Positions 16,407-24,185 of a DNA stretch of 43,652 nt are shown piece after piece; the stretch's first letter is position 1, and every line of letters starts with the position of its first letter. Below the pieces are notes generated by a model that did not search any database, was not told where the DNA came from, and saw nothing but the letters and a program-made list of their open reading frames with translations. The stretch lies in the NCBI GenBank assembly GCA_023422005.1, contig JAEZSC010000207.1:1-43652 (forward strand), given 5' to 3'. The stretch is from Bacillota bacterium (GTDB lineage Bacteria; Bacillota; Clostridia; Christensenellales; UMGS416). Made by a program: the position numbers and the translations under genes.

Positions 16407-18743
16407 ATGGAGGAGACTACCCGGAATCTGCGCGGGCTGACCGAAGAGCAGGCCCGTGAGCGCGCCGAGCGGGGCCTTGTGAACACCGCCGCCGCGCCTA
16501 CCAGCAAAACCGTGGCCCAGATCATCACGAGCAATGTGTTCACGCTGTTCAACGGCGTGAATTTCGCGGTCTTCCTGCTGGTGCTGTCCACGGGCAAGCT
16601 GGCCAACACGCTGTTCATGGGCGTCATCTTGAGCAACACGCTGATCGGCATCATACAGGAGATCCGTGCCAAACGCACATTGGACGCACTCCGTGTGCTT
16701 TCCGCGGTACAAGCCGAGGTGATCCGTGACGGCAGGCCCCAGCGCATCGCCGTGGAGCATATCGTGCAGGACGACCTGTGCGTGCTGTCCGCCGGCAGCC
16801 AGGTGGGCGCAGACGGCATCGTCATGGAATCCCTGGAGCTGGAGGCCGACGAAAGCCTGCTGACCGGCGAATCCGAACCGGTGCGCAAGGCCGCCGGCGA
16901 CCGGGTGCTCAGCGGCAGCTACATCGTGGCCGGGCGGGGCCTGGCCCGTATCGACGGCGTGGGCGAGCACAGCTACGCCCAGCAGGTCACGCTGGAGGCC
17001 CGGCGCTACAAGCGCGCCCGTTCGCAGATTTATGACACGCTCAACACGATCATCCGCTTTGTCAGCTTCATCATCGGCCCGCTGGGCGTGGCACTGTTCC
17101 TGACGCAGTTCTTCCGCAGCGCACTCCCCTGGCAGGACGCTGTGGCCAATTCCGCAGCCGGCATCATCGGCATGATCCCCGAGGGGTTGATCCTGCTCAC
17201 CAGCATCGCCTTTGCCGTGGGCGTGGTGAAGCTGGCCATGCGGCGAACCGTTGTGCAGGAGCTGCCGGGCATGGAGGTGCTGGCCCGCGCCGACACCCTG
17301 TGCCTGGATAAGACCGGCACATTGACCCAGGGCACGCTGGAGGTTATGCAGGTGCTGCCGCTGGGCGGCATCAGCGAGCAGGACGCGGCCGCCGCAGCAG
17401 CAGCCGTGGTGCGCGCCTGCGGCGACACAAACGCCACCGCCCAGGCAGTGGAGGCCTTCGCCACCGCCCCCGATTGGCACGCCGAGAAGGCAGTCCCCTT
17501 TTCCTCGGCGCGCAAGGCCAGTTCCGCCACCTTCACCGGCCACGGCGTCTGGTATCTGGGCGCGCCTGAATTCCTGCTGACTGACGCAAATCACCGTGTC
17601 CGCTCCCAGGCTCAGGCGCTGGCAGAGCAAGGCAACCGCGTGCTGCTGCTGGCCCAGGCCGCCGCCCTGAGCGATGGCGGTACATCTGCGATACTGGAAC
17701 CGCAGGCGCTGCTTCTGCTGCAGGACGCCATCCGCCCTGAGGCCCGGCAGGCGCTGGACTTCTTCGCGGCCAACGACGTTGCGCTCAAGATCCTCTCCGG
17801 CGACAACGCGGCCACCGTGGCCGCCGTGGGCCGCCGGCTGGGCCTGCGCGGCGCAGAACACTGGGTGGACGCCACCACGCTGGGCGACGACGCCGAAGCC
17901 CTGGCGCGCGCCGCCGAGACCTACACTGTCTTTGGCCGGGTGACGCCGGCGCAGAAGAAGCAGCTGGTGGCGGCCATGCGGGCCGCCGGGCACACCGTGG
18001 CCATGACCGGCGACGGCGTGAACGACGTGCCGGCGCTGCGGGAGGCTGATTGCTCCATCGCCATGGCCAGCGGCGCCGAAGCCGCCAAGGGCGCTGCCCA
18101 CATCGTGCTGCTGGACAGCGACTTTCTGGCGCTGCCCGAGGTCGTGGCCCAGGGCCGCCAGGTTGTCAACAACATTGAGCGCGTGGCCTGCCTGTATCTG
18201 GTCAAGACGACGTTCTCCATGCTGCTTTCCCTGCTGACCATCGCCACCGGCTGGCCCTACCCCTTCCTGCCCATTCATCAGACGCTGATCGGCGCGGTCA
18301 GCATTGGCATCCCGTCATTCTTCCTGGCGCTGGAGCCCAACACCCGGGCCATCACCGGCGGCTTCCTGCGCAAGATCATCGCCCACGCATTGCCCGGCGG
18401 CATCACGGTGGCGCTGAGCGTGTTCGCGCTGCAGCTGCTGCAGGGCCCGTTGGGCCTCTCCGACCCCCAGCTGCGCCTGGCCGGCGTGCTGACCACCGGC
18501 GTCATCGGCCTGCTGGTGCTTCTGCGGATCAGCCTGCCATTCAACTGGCTGCGGGCGGCTCTGTTCGCCGCCATGAGCGCGGCTTTCTTCGGTGCTTTGG
18601 CGTTGTTTGGCGGCATATTGGAGCTGCCGGCGCTGGAAGGCTCCTCGGCGCTGGCGGCGCTGATTCCCTGCGCCATCGCCTGGCCGCTGATGGCGCTGCT
18701 GGCGCGGCTGTTCCGCCGCCCCGCCAGGCGCAGACGCGATTGA
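16407..18743 (+). CDS. Cation-translocating P-type ATPase (CtpE-like)
   Basis: A 778-aa ion pump of the cytoplasmic membrane. Order: two membrane segments after NLRGLTEEQARERAERG; actuator domain with LTGESEPV; two segments with the ion-site motif IPEGL; phosphorylation site DKTGTLT (Asp about residue 301); a reduced nucleotide-binding domain; hinge GDGVNDVPALREADCSIAMASG; and six C-terminal segments with IPSFFLALEPN. The short N domain and the IPEGL/IPSFFLALEPN pair fit the CtpE branch, which in mycobacteria is linked to calcium uptake; the ion here is inferred. There is no N-terminal metal-binding domain or CPC motif, so it is not a copper or zinc exporter. The ATG at 16407 is chosen because GGAGG ends 5 nt before it; a GTG four codons upstream would overlap that site. 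Confidence 0.88.
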   Translation: MEETTRNLRGLTEEQARERAERGLVNTAAAPTSKTVAQIITSNVFTLFNGVNFAVFLLVLSTGKLANTLFMGVILSNTLIGIIQEIRAKRTLDALRVLSAVQAEVIRDGRPQRIAVEHIVQDDLCVLSAGSQVGADGIVMESLELEADESLLTGESEPVRKAAGDRVLSGSYIVAGRGLARIDGVGEHSYAQQVTLEARRYKRARSQIYDTLNTIIRFVSFIIGPLGVALFLTQFFRSALPWQDAVANSAAGIIGMIPEGLILLTSIAFAVGVVKLAMRRTVVQELPGMEVLARADTLCLDKTGTLTQGTLEVMQVLPLGGISEQDAAAAAAAVVRACGDTNATAQAVEAFATAPDWHAEKAVPFSSARKASSATFTGHGVWYLGAPEFLLTDANHRVRSQAQALAEQGNRVLLLAQAAALSDGGTSAILEPQALLLLQDAIRPEARQALDFFAANDVALKILSGDNAATVAAVGRRLGLRGAEHWVDATTLGDDAEALARAAETYTVFGRVTPAQKKQLVAAMRAAGHTVAMTGDGVNDVPALREADCSIAMASGAEAAKGAAHIVLLDSDFLALPEVVAQGRQVVNNIERVACLYLVKTTFSMLLSLLTIATGWPYPFLPIHQTLIGAVSIGIPSFFLALEPNTRAITGGFLRKIIAHALPGGITVALSVFALQLLQGPLGLSDPQLRLAGVLTTGVIGLLVLLRISLPFNWLRAALFAAMSAAFFGALALFGGILELPALEGSSALAALIPCAIAWPLMALLARLFRRPARRRRD

Positions 18744-18768
18744 AAAGCGCACCTGTGTCCTCTATAAT
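18740..18768 (+). promoter_or_regulatory. Promoter of the CapA-like gene
   Basis: TTGAAA (18740-18745), exactly 17 nt, TATAAT (18763-18768). The -35 overlaps the stop codon of the P-type ATPase gene. The leader would be ~130 nt. A second TTGACA at 18834-18839 has no clear -10 partner. Confidence 0.7.
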
Positions 18769-18906
18769 GATTGAGTGTCGATAAGTCTGTAAAGCTGTCG
18801 TATTCGTGTGTGATGGCATAATGATTCAACAGATTGACATACTCAGCTTTAAAATGGAAATCTTTGGGTCATTGTATAAGGTGTACCGGTAAACGGAGAT
18901 AGGGGT

Positions 18907-19995
18907 ATGTCTGTGTATAGGCAGGTTTCTTATGTGGCGCTCATGCGTACGCTCAGCAACGGGCGAGCCCTTCGGCGCGCAGCACTGCTGCTGGTTACCG
19001 TCATGCTGGCTCTATTGGCCGGCCCCGCCGCCGCCGCGCCGCAGGATACGGTCATTACGATCACCGTGGGTGGCGACTGCACGCTGGGCAGCGACCAGGG
19101 CAAGCAGGGCTCCTATACGCTGGGCGGCGTGCTCAAAGCCCAGGACGGCGACTACGGCTATTTCTTCCGGAACCTGCAGCCCTGGTTCGGCACCGACGAT
19201 CTGACCATCGTCAACTGCGAGGGCACCTTCACCGAGAGCAGCCGCCCCGAAGAACGCGCCTTCAACTTCAAGGGCAAGGCCGATTATGCCAACATCTTCA
19301 AGGCGGGCAGCGTGGAGATGGTCAACATCTCCAACAACCACTCCATGGATTACGGCGAGCAGGGCGTACGGGACACACGGCGCGCGCTGTATGACGCCGG
19401 CGTGCGCTACTTCGGGGAAAAGCAATTTGCCAACTACGACGTCAACGGCATCAAGATCGGCGTCATTGGCTACAACATGGTGCTCAACGGCCGCAACACC
19501 AAAGAAAAGGTCGCCGCCGATATACAATATCTCAAGAAGATCTACCCCATTGTGCTGGTCAGCTTCCATTGGGGTAATGAGAACGTGCCCCGCATCAACG
19601 GCACTCAGGCCACCTTCGGCAAATGGGCCATCGACAATGGAGCCGATTTCGTGTTTGGGCACCACCCGCACATCCTGCACGGCATCGCCCAGTACAAGGG
19701 CAAGTACATCGTCTATTCGCTGGCCAACCTGTGCTTCGGCGGCAACGCCGGCCCGCCGGACTATGATACGATGATCGTGCAGCAGCGCTTCAAGGTGACG
19801 CAGGACGGCCAGGTGGAGAACGTGGGCATCAAGGTGATCCCCTGCCGGGTGAGCTCGGTGCGCAGCCCCAACAACTACCAGCCCACACCATGTGACGCCG
19901 AGAACAGCGCCCGTGTGCTGTCCAAACTGCAGAAGCTGTGCGACGGCGTGCCCGACGGCCTCACGGCCATTCCCACGGCCTTTCCGGGGGAATGA
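18907..19995 (+). CDS. CapA family metallophosphatase-like secreted protein
   Basis: A 362-aa protein with a basic N-terminus and a hydrophobic segment ending AGPAAAA (about 25-47), consistent with a signal peptide or anchor. The remainder is a PGA_cap (CapA/PgsA) domain of calcineurin-like fold: VGGDCTLGS, IVNCEGTF, NISNNHSMDYG, SFHWGNE, FGHHPHILHG and YSLANLCFGG appear in the family order. Family members are linked to poly-gamma-glutamate capsule synthesis, but many orphan copies exist. No capB or capC gene is nearby, so a capsule role is not supported by context. GGAG precedes the ATG, and a strong promoter sits at 18740-18768. It converges on the GNAT gene with only 6 bp between stops and no visible terminator. 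Confidence 0.87.
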   Translation: MSVYRQVSYVALMRTLSNGRALRRAALLLVTVMLALLAGPAAAAPQDTVITITVGGDCTLGSDQGKQGSYTLGGVLKAQDGDYGYFFRNLQPWFGTDDLTIVNCEGTFTESSRPEERAFNFKGKADYANIFKAGSVEMVNISNNHSMDYGEQGVRDTRRALYDAGVRYFGEKQFANYDVNGIKIGVIGYNMVLNGRNTKEKVAADIQYLKKIYPIVLVSFHWGNENVPRINGTQATFGKWAIDNGADFVFGHHPHILHGIAQYKGKYIVYSLANLCFGGNAGPPDYDTMIVQQRFKVTQDGQVENVGIKVIPCRVSSVRSPNNYQPTPCDAENSARVLSKLQKLCDGVPDGLTAIPTAFPGE

Positions 19996-20001
19996 AACCG
20001 G

Positions 20002-20472
20002 CTAACGGCAAGGTGACGCGCAGCCCTGGCAATTGTGGACAGCTTCATCCAGCTTGGCCAGCATACGCACATGGGGCACGCCCTCGTCGTCATAGAGCTC
20101 ACCGGTGGAGCGGAAGCCCAACTTCTCATAAAACCCCTGCGCCTGTACCTGCGAACCCAGCGAGACTTCGGCAGCGCCCAGCTCCCGGGCCTTGAGCATC
20201 AGCAATCGCATGGCCATCTCGCCCAAGCCCCTCCGGCGGAAAGCCGGCAGCACCGCAACGCGGCCGATGTGGAACGTCCCGTCCTTTTGATACAGCCGCG
20301 CCGTGGCCGCGGGCTGCCCGTCGTCACACACCACCGCGTGCAGGGCGATGTCGTCCACATCGTCAAACTCCGTCTGCTGGCAGAAGCCCTGCTCCTCCAC
20401 GAAGACCTTCTGGCGGATGGCAAAGGCATGGCTCTTGTCCCCCCGACCGGGGACGATGTTCGCGGTGATCAT
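20002..20472 (-). CDS. GNAT family N-acetyltransferase
   Basis: A 156-aa acetyl-CoA-dependent acyltransferase. The acetyl-CoA site is RVAVLPAFRRRGLGEMAM (R-x-x-G-x-G/A). The N-terminal part (AIRQKVFVEEQGF, then DDIALHAVVCDDGQPAATARL) and the end (GFYEKLGFRSTGELYDDEGVPHVRM) match the ElaA/YjcF-like branch, whose substrates are mostly unknown. The ATG at 20472 is chosen because GGAGG lies 5 nt upstream; a TTG four codons earlier would overlap it. Its promoter overlaps that of the divergent DUF896 gene. Confidence 0.85.
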   Translation of the reverse strand: MITANIVPGRGDKSHAFAIRQKVFVEEQGFCQQTEFDDVDDIALHAVVCDDGQPAATARLYQKDGTFHIGRVAVLPAFRRRGLGEMAMRLLMLKARELGAAEVSLGSQVQAQGFYEKLGFRSTGELYDDEGVPHVRMLAKLDEAVHNCQGCASPCR

Positions 20473-20494
20473 GGCAACCTCCAAAAACTCTGCA

Positions 20495-20523
20495 TTGAGA
20501 ACGTCAATGCAAGTGATTATAAC
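20495..20523 (+). promoter_or_regulatory. Promoter of the DUF896 gene
   Basis: TTGAGA (20495-20500), 17-nt spacer, TATAAC (20518-20523). The -10 shares 4 bp with the -10 of the divergent GNAT promoter. Confidence 0.55.
20516..20521 (-). promoter_or_regulatory. -10 element of the GNAT gene, overlapping the divergent promoter
   Basis: Minus strand TGTTATAAT, an extended -10 with TATAAT at 20516-20521. The leader to 20472 would be ~37 nt. RNA polymerase cannot occupy this and the plus-strand promoter at the same time. Confidence 0.5.
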
Positions 20524-20561
20524 ACAACAAACATCATGCTTCCCAGGAAAGTGAGACCGAC

Positions 20562-20783
20562 ATGCTGAGCAAGGAAAAGATAGACCGCATCAACGAGCTT
20601 TCGCGCAAGAGCCGCTCCGTGGGCCTGACCGAGGAAGAGGCGCTGGAGCAGGGCAAGCTGCGCCGTGAATACATCGCCTCCTGGCGCGCCGGCATGCAGA
20701 ATGTGCTGGACAACACCGTGATACAATATCCCGACGGCACCAAAGTGCCGCTGAAGGATCGCAAGTTACCCGACAAAGGATAA
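20562..20783 (+). CDS. ynzC: DUF896 (YnzC family) small protein
   Basis: A 73-aa cytosolic protein with IDRINELSRKSRSVGLTEEE, then EQGKLRREYIASWRAG, and NTVIQYPDGTKVPLK at the end. These are the hallmarks of the DUF896/YnzC helical-hairpin family common in Firmicutes. In Bacillus subtilis the gene belongs to the SOS-related yneA operon, but its function is unknown. Here it stands alone, and no LexA-box-like sequence is apparent to me. The ribosome binding site is weak (AGGA about 13 nt upstream). Confidence 0.9.
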   Translation: MLSKEKIDRINELSRKSRSVGLTEEEALEQGKLRREYIASWRAGMQNVLDNTVIQYPDGTKVPLKDRKLPDKG

Positions 20784-20793
20784 TGCAAAGAGT

Positions 20794-20820
20794 CCTCCCG
20801 CCGATTTATTCGGCGGGAGG
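20794..20820 (+). terminator. Hairpin after the DUF896 gene
   Basis: An 11-bp GC-rich stem with a TTTAT loop, 10 bp after the stop. There is no T-run on either side, so it may be a transcript-end stabiliser or a weak terminator. Confidence 0.45.
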
Positions 20821-20903
20821 AAACTAAAGCATAGAACGAAGCAGATAAAAAGCCCGCCCGCAGGCGATCTCCCGCACTAAGAAACTAAATATGAGCTGAT
20901 AAG

Positions 20904-20941
20904 CAAAGAAGCCTCCCGGCGACCGTTCTCGCCGGGAGGCT
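20904..20941 (-). terminator. Hairpin terminator of the isomerase-like gene
   Basis: A 12-bp stem GCCTCCCGGCGA/TCGCCGGGAGGC (20911-20922 with 20929-20940), extended by an A-T pair. On the minus strand it is followed by TCTTTGCTT. It lies 57 bp after the stop at 20998. Confidence 0.65.
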
Positions 20942-20965
20942 TACAATACGTTTTACAAGACTCCA

Positions 20966-20997
20966 GATCGCCTAGGCGCAATAGCGCCGCAGGCGAA
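20966..20997 (-). repeat. Short intergenic repeat, copy 1
   Basis: On the minus strand, TTCGCCTGCGGCGCT is followed by two variable bases and then TGCGCC, one variable base, and GGCGATC. The same sequence occurs on the plus strand at 37892-37923 with three differences. It abuts the stop codon of the isomerase-like gene. Confidence 0.6.
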
Positions 20998-21765
20998 TCA
21001 AATCTTGCCTTCCGATTGCATCTTGTGCAGCGCTTCCAGGCACAGTTTCACGCCGGTCAACGGCGTGTGCAGCGCTTCGCTCTCATATTCCACGATGTAC
21101 CACTCGGTCTTGCCGACCTCTTCACACAAGCGCATGAACTCGGTCCACGGCACGTCGTCCTGCCCCAGCATCGTGTCGAAGCCGTCCTTGTGGCTGTAGG
21201 GCTTCAGGTGCACGGTGCGGGCGCGGCCGGCGTAGCGCTTGAGCAGCTCGCAAACGTCGGCGCCGCCGTGCAGCGCGTTGCCGTTGTCCAGCTGCATCAC
21301 GATGTCCTTGGAAGTGTTGCCATAGAACACGTCGAAGGGCACCTGGCCGTCGATGGCCTTGAACTCCATGTCGTGGTTGTGATAGCCCAGGAACAGCCCG
21401 TGGGCAGCCAGCTTTTCGGCAATGGCGTTGAACTTGGCGGCGGTGGCCTGCCAAGCCAGAACGCTGGCGGTGCACTCGCCGGGCAGCCCGGGCACAATGA
21501 TAAAGCGGTTACCCACGGCCTTGTTGTAGGCGATGGTGGCGTCCAGACGATCATCCTGCACATAGTCCCACGGCGTATGCCAGCCGCAGCACACCAGGCC
21601 CAGGTCCTCCAGAGCGGCCTTCACGCGCTCAGCGCTGTGCACAAAGCCGCCGGCAAATTCCACGCCGGTGTATCCCATGTCGCGCACGGCCTTAAGCGTG
21701 CCCTCAAAATCCTCGGCCAGGTCGTGGCGCACCGAATAGAGCTCCAAAGCGAAATTCTGTTTCAT
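20998..21765 (-). CDS. Sugar phosphate isomerase/epimerase-like TIM-barrel protein
   Basis: A 255-aa protein of the xylose-isomerase-like TIM-barrel (AP endonuclease 2) superfamily. Visible are ELYSVRHDLAEDFEGTL at the N-terminus, GYTGVEFAGGF, CCGWHTPWD, and LFLGYHNHDMEF with metal-ligand-type His/Glu; then MQLDNGNALHGG, VHLKPYSHKDGF, and WYIVEYESE with a terminal Glu ligand. Members isomerise sugars or inositol derivatives; the substrate is unknown. The start at 21765 is supported by GGAGGAAGG; an ATG 12 codons earlier lacks a site. Not adjacent to sugar transport genes. Confidence 0.85.
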   Translation of the reverse strand: MKQNFALELYSVRHDLAEDFEGTLKAVRDMGYTGVEFAGGFVHSAERVKAALEDLGLVCCGWHTPWDYVQDDRLDATIAYNKAVGNRFIIVPGLPGECTASVLAWQATAAKFNAIAEKLAAHGLFLGYHNHDMEFKAIDGQVPFDVFYGNTSKDIVMQLDNGNALHGGADVCELLKRYAGRARTVHLKPYSHKDGFDTMLGQDDVPWTEFMRLCEEVGKTEWYIVEYESEALHTPLTGVKLCLEALHKMQSEGKI

Positions 21766-21865
21766 TGCCCTTCCTCCGTCGTACAAAAATGAAAACAACA
21801 CTGCCGTTGCTCAAACAGCCGAATGCCGGCATGTCGTCGCCGCTATAGTATACCGCAACAGCCGG

Positions 21866-22753
21866 TTAACCGCCAGCGCTTTTACGCAGAGCCTGCTCCG
21901 CGGTGGCCGCCGCACCCACGCGGCTCAGCGCCCGCAGAATCTGCTCCTCATCCAGCGAACCCAGCGGCCGGCAGTCGTCGTCCACCACGGTGACCATGTG
22001 ATACCAGCCGGGCAGAAATTTTCGGGCCAGCGAGCCCAGCGAAAGCTGTCTGCGGGCCACAATGTGGCGCACCGGCAGCGCGTCATGGCGCGCCAGGGAC
22101 TCCCGCTTACCCGTGAGCCCATGGCACAGCAGCAGCGGCGCGGTTTTATATTCCCGCAGCGCCGCCAGTGCCAGGAACATCGACATCAGCGCGATGGAAA
22201 GGTTGACGGACCCCTGAAGCGACACCCAGACGAACAGGGCCATCAGCCCCACGCCCGCCACGATGCCCAGCACAGCGCACAGCCGGGTCACGCGGGTGAT
22301 GTCGTGGCGGCGCGCCAGCACGCCCCGCAGCATGCGTCCGCCATCCAGCGGCAGCGCCGGCAGCAGGTTGAGCGCCGCCATGCCCAGGTTCACATCGATG
22401 AATAGCCGGATCCAATGGGGTGGCAGCGGCAGGAAGCGATCCAACGAAATGGCCGCCATCATGAGCAGCAGGTTGCACGCCGGCCCCGCCGCGGCAATGA
22501 TGGTCTCGGCGGCGGGGTTGAGTTCGAACATGCCCTCTATGCGCGCCACGCCGCCAAAGGGCAGCAGTTCCACTTCGCGCACCGGGAAACCGAAGGCGCG
22601 GGCGGCAAGCCCGTGACACAGCTCATGGGCCAGCACCACGACAAAGGACAGCAGGAACACGCTTAGGAAGCCCGTGAGCCCGGCAACAATCATCACTGCC
22701 ACGAAGAGCGGGTGCACCTTGAGCACACAGAAGCCCAAGTCCGCGATGCGCAT
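21866..22753 (-). CDS. spoIVFB: Site-2 protease SpoIVFB-like (pro-sigma-K processing)
   Basis: A 295-aa intramembrane zinc protease with about six membrane segments. The zinc site HELCH is at residues 43-47 and the third ligand is D137 in LPLDGGR. These positions match the E44 and D137 reported for Bacillus subtilis SpoIVFB. GGVARIEG and AAGPACNLL are further M50 motifs. The C-terminal ~90 residues look like a single degenerate CBS domain, as in SpoIVFB. In Bacillus it cleaves pro-sigma-K at the forespore outer membrane late in sporulation. It starts 3 bp after the stop of the SpoIVFA-like gene and is surely cotranscribed with it. Other M50 metalloproteases share the motifs, but the pairing with spoIVFA is characteristic. 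Confidence 0.85.
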   Translation of the reverse strand: MRIADLGFCVLKVHPLFVAVMIVAGLTGFLSVFLLSFVVVLAHELCHGLAARAFGFPVREVELLPFGGVARIEGMFELNPAAETIIAAAGPACNLLLMMAAISLDRFLPLPPHWIRLFIDVNLGMAALNLLPALPLDGGRMLRGVLARRHDITRVTRLCAVLGIVAGVGLMALFVWVSLQGSVNLSIALMSMFLALAALREYKTAPLLLCHGLTGKRESLARHDALPVRHIVARRQLSLGSLARKFLPGWYHMVTVVDDDCRPLGSLDEEQILRALSRVGAAATAEQALRKSAGG

Positions 22754-22756
22754 GGC

Positions 22757-23491
22757 TCAGGGCTCCGTCTTCTTCAGATAGGCGCGGGCGTCGATCGCCC
22801 TGCCATCGTGATAGACGGCAAACCTGAGTTCCCCGCCCTTGATATAGCCGATGCGTTCACCGGCCAGCACTGTGTCTCCGGTCTGCACCTCATAATGGAT
22901 GCCGCCGTACAGGGTTTCATAGCCCTCCTCATGGCGGATGCGCACCAGGGATCCGTATTCATTGGAGCTGCCGGCATAAAAAATCTGCCCGTCGGCGGCG
23001 GCCAGCACCGGCGTAATCTCATCGGGCACGGCGATGGTCAGCATCGTTTGCGCGGCACCGCCTGTCTCGATGGTCAAATCCTTGATGGGCGGCACCAGCC
23101 CCTGGGTTTCGGGGTTGAACACCGGCTTGCTTTCGCCAAAGAAGCTGCCCACGAATTTGAGCTTGCCGATGGCGCGGTCCAGATCGCTGTCGGTCGTGAT
23201 GGCGTCGTTGATGCTGGCGAACACCTCGGCGCTGCGGGGCACATCCAGCGCCCGCACCACCAGCACCACCGCCACGATGGCCGCGCACACGAGCAGCTGC
23301 ACCGGCAGCGCGCCGATGGCCGGCCGCTGGCCGCTCCGGGGCGGTTGCCGCCTCGTGGTCTCCCGCAGCCATTGGCGCGCATCCCACTGCTTCGCCTCAG
23401 ACTGGGGCCGTCCCAAGATTCTCATAGGGCCCGTGCGCAGCCTCGGCAGGCTGCGCGGGCTTTCCTCTTTGTCCTGCTGCAAACAAGCCAC
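22757..23491 (-). CDS. spoIVFA: SpoIVFA-like membrane protein with degenerate M23 domain
   Basis: A 244-aa protein: an Arg-rich cytosolic N-terminus, one membrane segment (about 65-83, LPVQLLVCAAIVAVVLVV), a linker, and a C-terminal LytM/M23-type domain (about 150-240: VLAAADGQIFYAGSS, RIRHEEGYETLYGG, LRFAVYHDGRAIDA). The usual HxH zinc motif is missing (LRFAV instead of LHFEI), so it should not cut peptidoglycan, as for Bacillus SpoIVFA, which tethers and inhibits SpoIVFB. It directly precedes spoIVFB. The start is uncertain: GTG at 23491 has a G-run abutting it, and an ATG at 23425 is an alternative without a clear site. A sigma-E-like promoter lies just upstream. Confidence 0.8.
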   Translation of the reverse strand: MACLQQDKEESPRSLPRLRTGPMRILGRPQSEAKQWDARQWLRETTRRQPPRSGQRPAIGALPVQLLVCAAIVAVVLVVRALDVPRSAEVFASINDAITTDSDLDRAIGKLKFVGSFFGESKPVFNPETQGLVPPIKDLTIETGGAAQTMLTIAVPDEITPVLAAADGQIFYAGSSNEYGSLVRIRHEEGYETLYGGIHYEVQTGDTVLAGERIGYIKGGELRFAVYHDGRAIDARAYLKKTEP

Positions 23492-23512
23492 CCCCGTTTT
23501 CGTTTCCTGTTC

Positions 23513-23541
23513 ATATGTATTCGGGGGCGTCCGTGATTATC
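23513..23541 (-). promoter_or_regulatory. Sigma-E-like promoter candidate for the spoIVFA-spoIVFB operon
   Basis: Minus strand GATAATC (23535-23541), 14-nt spacer, ATACATAT (23513-23520). The spacing fits sigma-E; the -10 agrees in the ATACA core only. It lies in the 64-bp gap after the flavin reductase gene. Read-through from that gene is also possible. Confidence 0.3.
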
Positions 23542-23555
23542 AGCCCAACCTGGCT

Positions 23556-24107
23556 TCAGGCCAAAATGGAGGCCGCGAAAGATCGCACGCGCTCTTTCAC
23601 TTCGCTCTTCTGTGTGTCCTTGCGATCCTTCATCGGCGCGACGTGCAGCGTTCCCACATAGTCCATGCCGAAATAACCGGCGAACCGTTGCAGCGACTGC
23701 ACCGCCAAATCCATGCCGTCGAAGGCGTCTCCGCCGCTGGTCAGTATGGCGGCCAAGCGCTTGCCCCGCAGGCTGCCGTCGCCGTAAGGATACAGCCGGT
23801 CCAAAAAGGCCTTGGTCTGGGCACTCACATTCCACATATAAACCGGCGACGCCACCAGCAGTACGTTGGCGCCCTCCAGCGCCGCATACAGCTCCTGCAT
23901 GCCGTCTTCCATGATGCAGCGGCGTGGCTGGCCGGGGTTTTCCATGCACCAGTCGCAGTGGCGGCAGCCCTCTATGCGCAGGCTGGGCAGCCAAATGCTT
24001 TCGCACGGAGCGCCCTGGCGGCGCAGTTCCTCAGTGAGCAGATCCAGCAGAGCCGAGGTGTTGCCCTCCCCCTTGCGGAAGCTTCCCAACACAGCCAATG
24101 TCTTCAT
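23556..24107 (-). CDS. NAD(P)H-dependent FMN reductase / flavodoxin-fold iron-sulfur flavoprotein-like
   Basis: A 183-aa flavodoxin-like protein. LAVLGSFRKGEGNTSALLD (about 4-22) is the FMN phosphate loop. CRHCDWCMENP with a later Cys (RRCIMED) resembles the compact cysteine cluster of the iron-sulfur flavoprotein group. VLLVASPVYMWNVSAQ holds the flavin-contacting region. It would transfer electrons from NAD(P)H to FMN or a small acceptor in the cytosol. The start at 24107 has GGAGGAGAGAGA upstream; an ATG nine codons earlier would overlap that site. It lies upstream of spoIVFA in the same direction with a 64-bp gap; no functional link is evident. Confidence 0.83.
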   Translation of the reverse strand: MKTLAVLGSFRKGEGNTSALLDLLTEELRRQGAPCESIWLPSLRIEGCRHCDWCMENPGQPRRCIMEDGMQELYAALEGANVLLVASPVYMWNVSAQTKAFLDRLYPYGDGSLRGKRLAAILTSGGDAFDGMDLAVQSLQRFAGYFGMDYVGTLHVAPMKDRKDTQKSEVKERVRSFAASILA

Positions 24108-24134
24108 TCTCTCTCCTCCTCCACAGATAACCAA

Positions 24135-24160
24135 TTCGCCCGCCGGTTACGGCGGGCGAA
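24135..24160 (-). terminator. Hairpin terminator after the NlpC/P60 gene
   Basis: Perfect 11-bp stem TTCGCCCGCCG/CGGCGGGCGAA (24135-24145 with 24150-24160), 4-nt loop. It lies 25 bp beyond the stop at 24186, with TT and TGG following on the minus strand. The T-run is poor, but the hairpin has the shared core of other terminators here. Confidence 0.6.
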
Positions 24161-24185
24161 CAAACTCTGATGGTCTTCAGCCGGT

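Larger units (their letters stand above)
20784..20997. repeat. Gene-free palindrome cluster between DUF896 and the isomerase-like gene
   Basis: Contains three elements: an 11-bp-stem hairpin CCTCCCGCCGA/TCGGCGGGAGG (20794-20820) just after the DUF896 stop; a 12-bp-stem hairpin (20911-20940); and a 32-bp repeat (20966-20997) that recurs inverted at 37892-37923. Nothing coding is seen. Confidence 0.6.

Noticed and set aside
16377..18278. Minus-strand open frame of 633 codons over the P-type ATPase gene
   Set aside because: Mirror of a gene with every P-type ATPase motif; no ribosome site.
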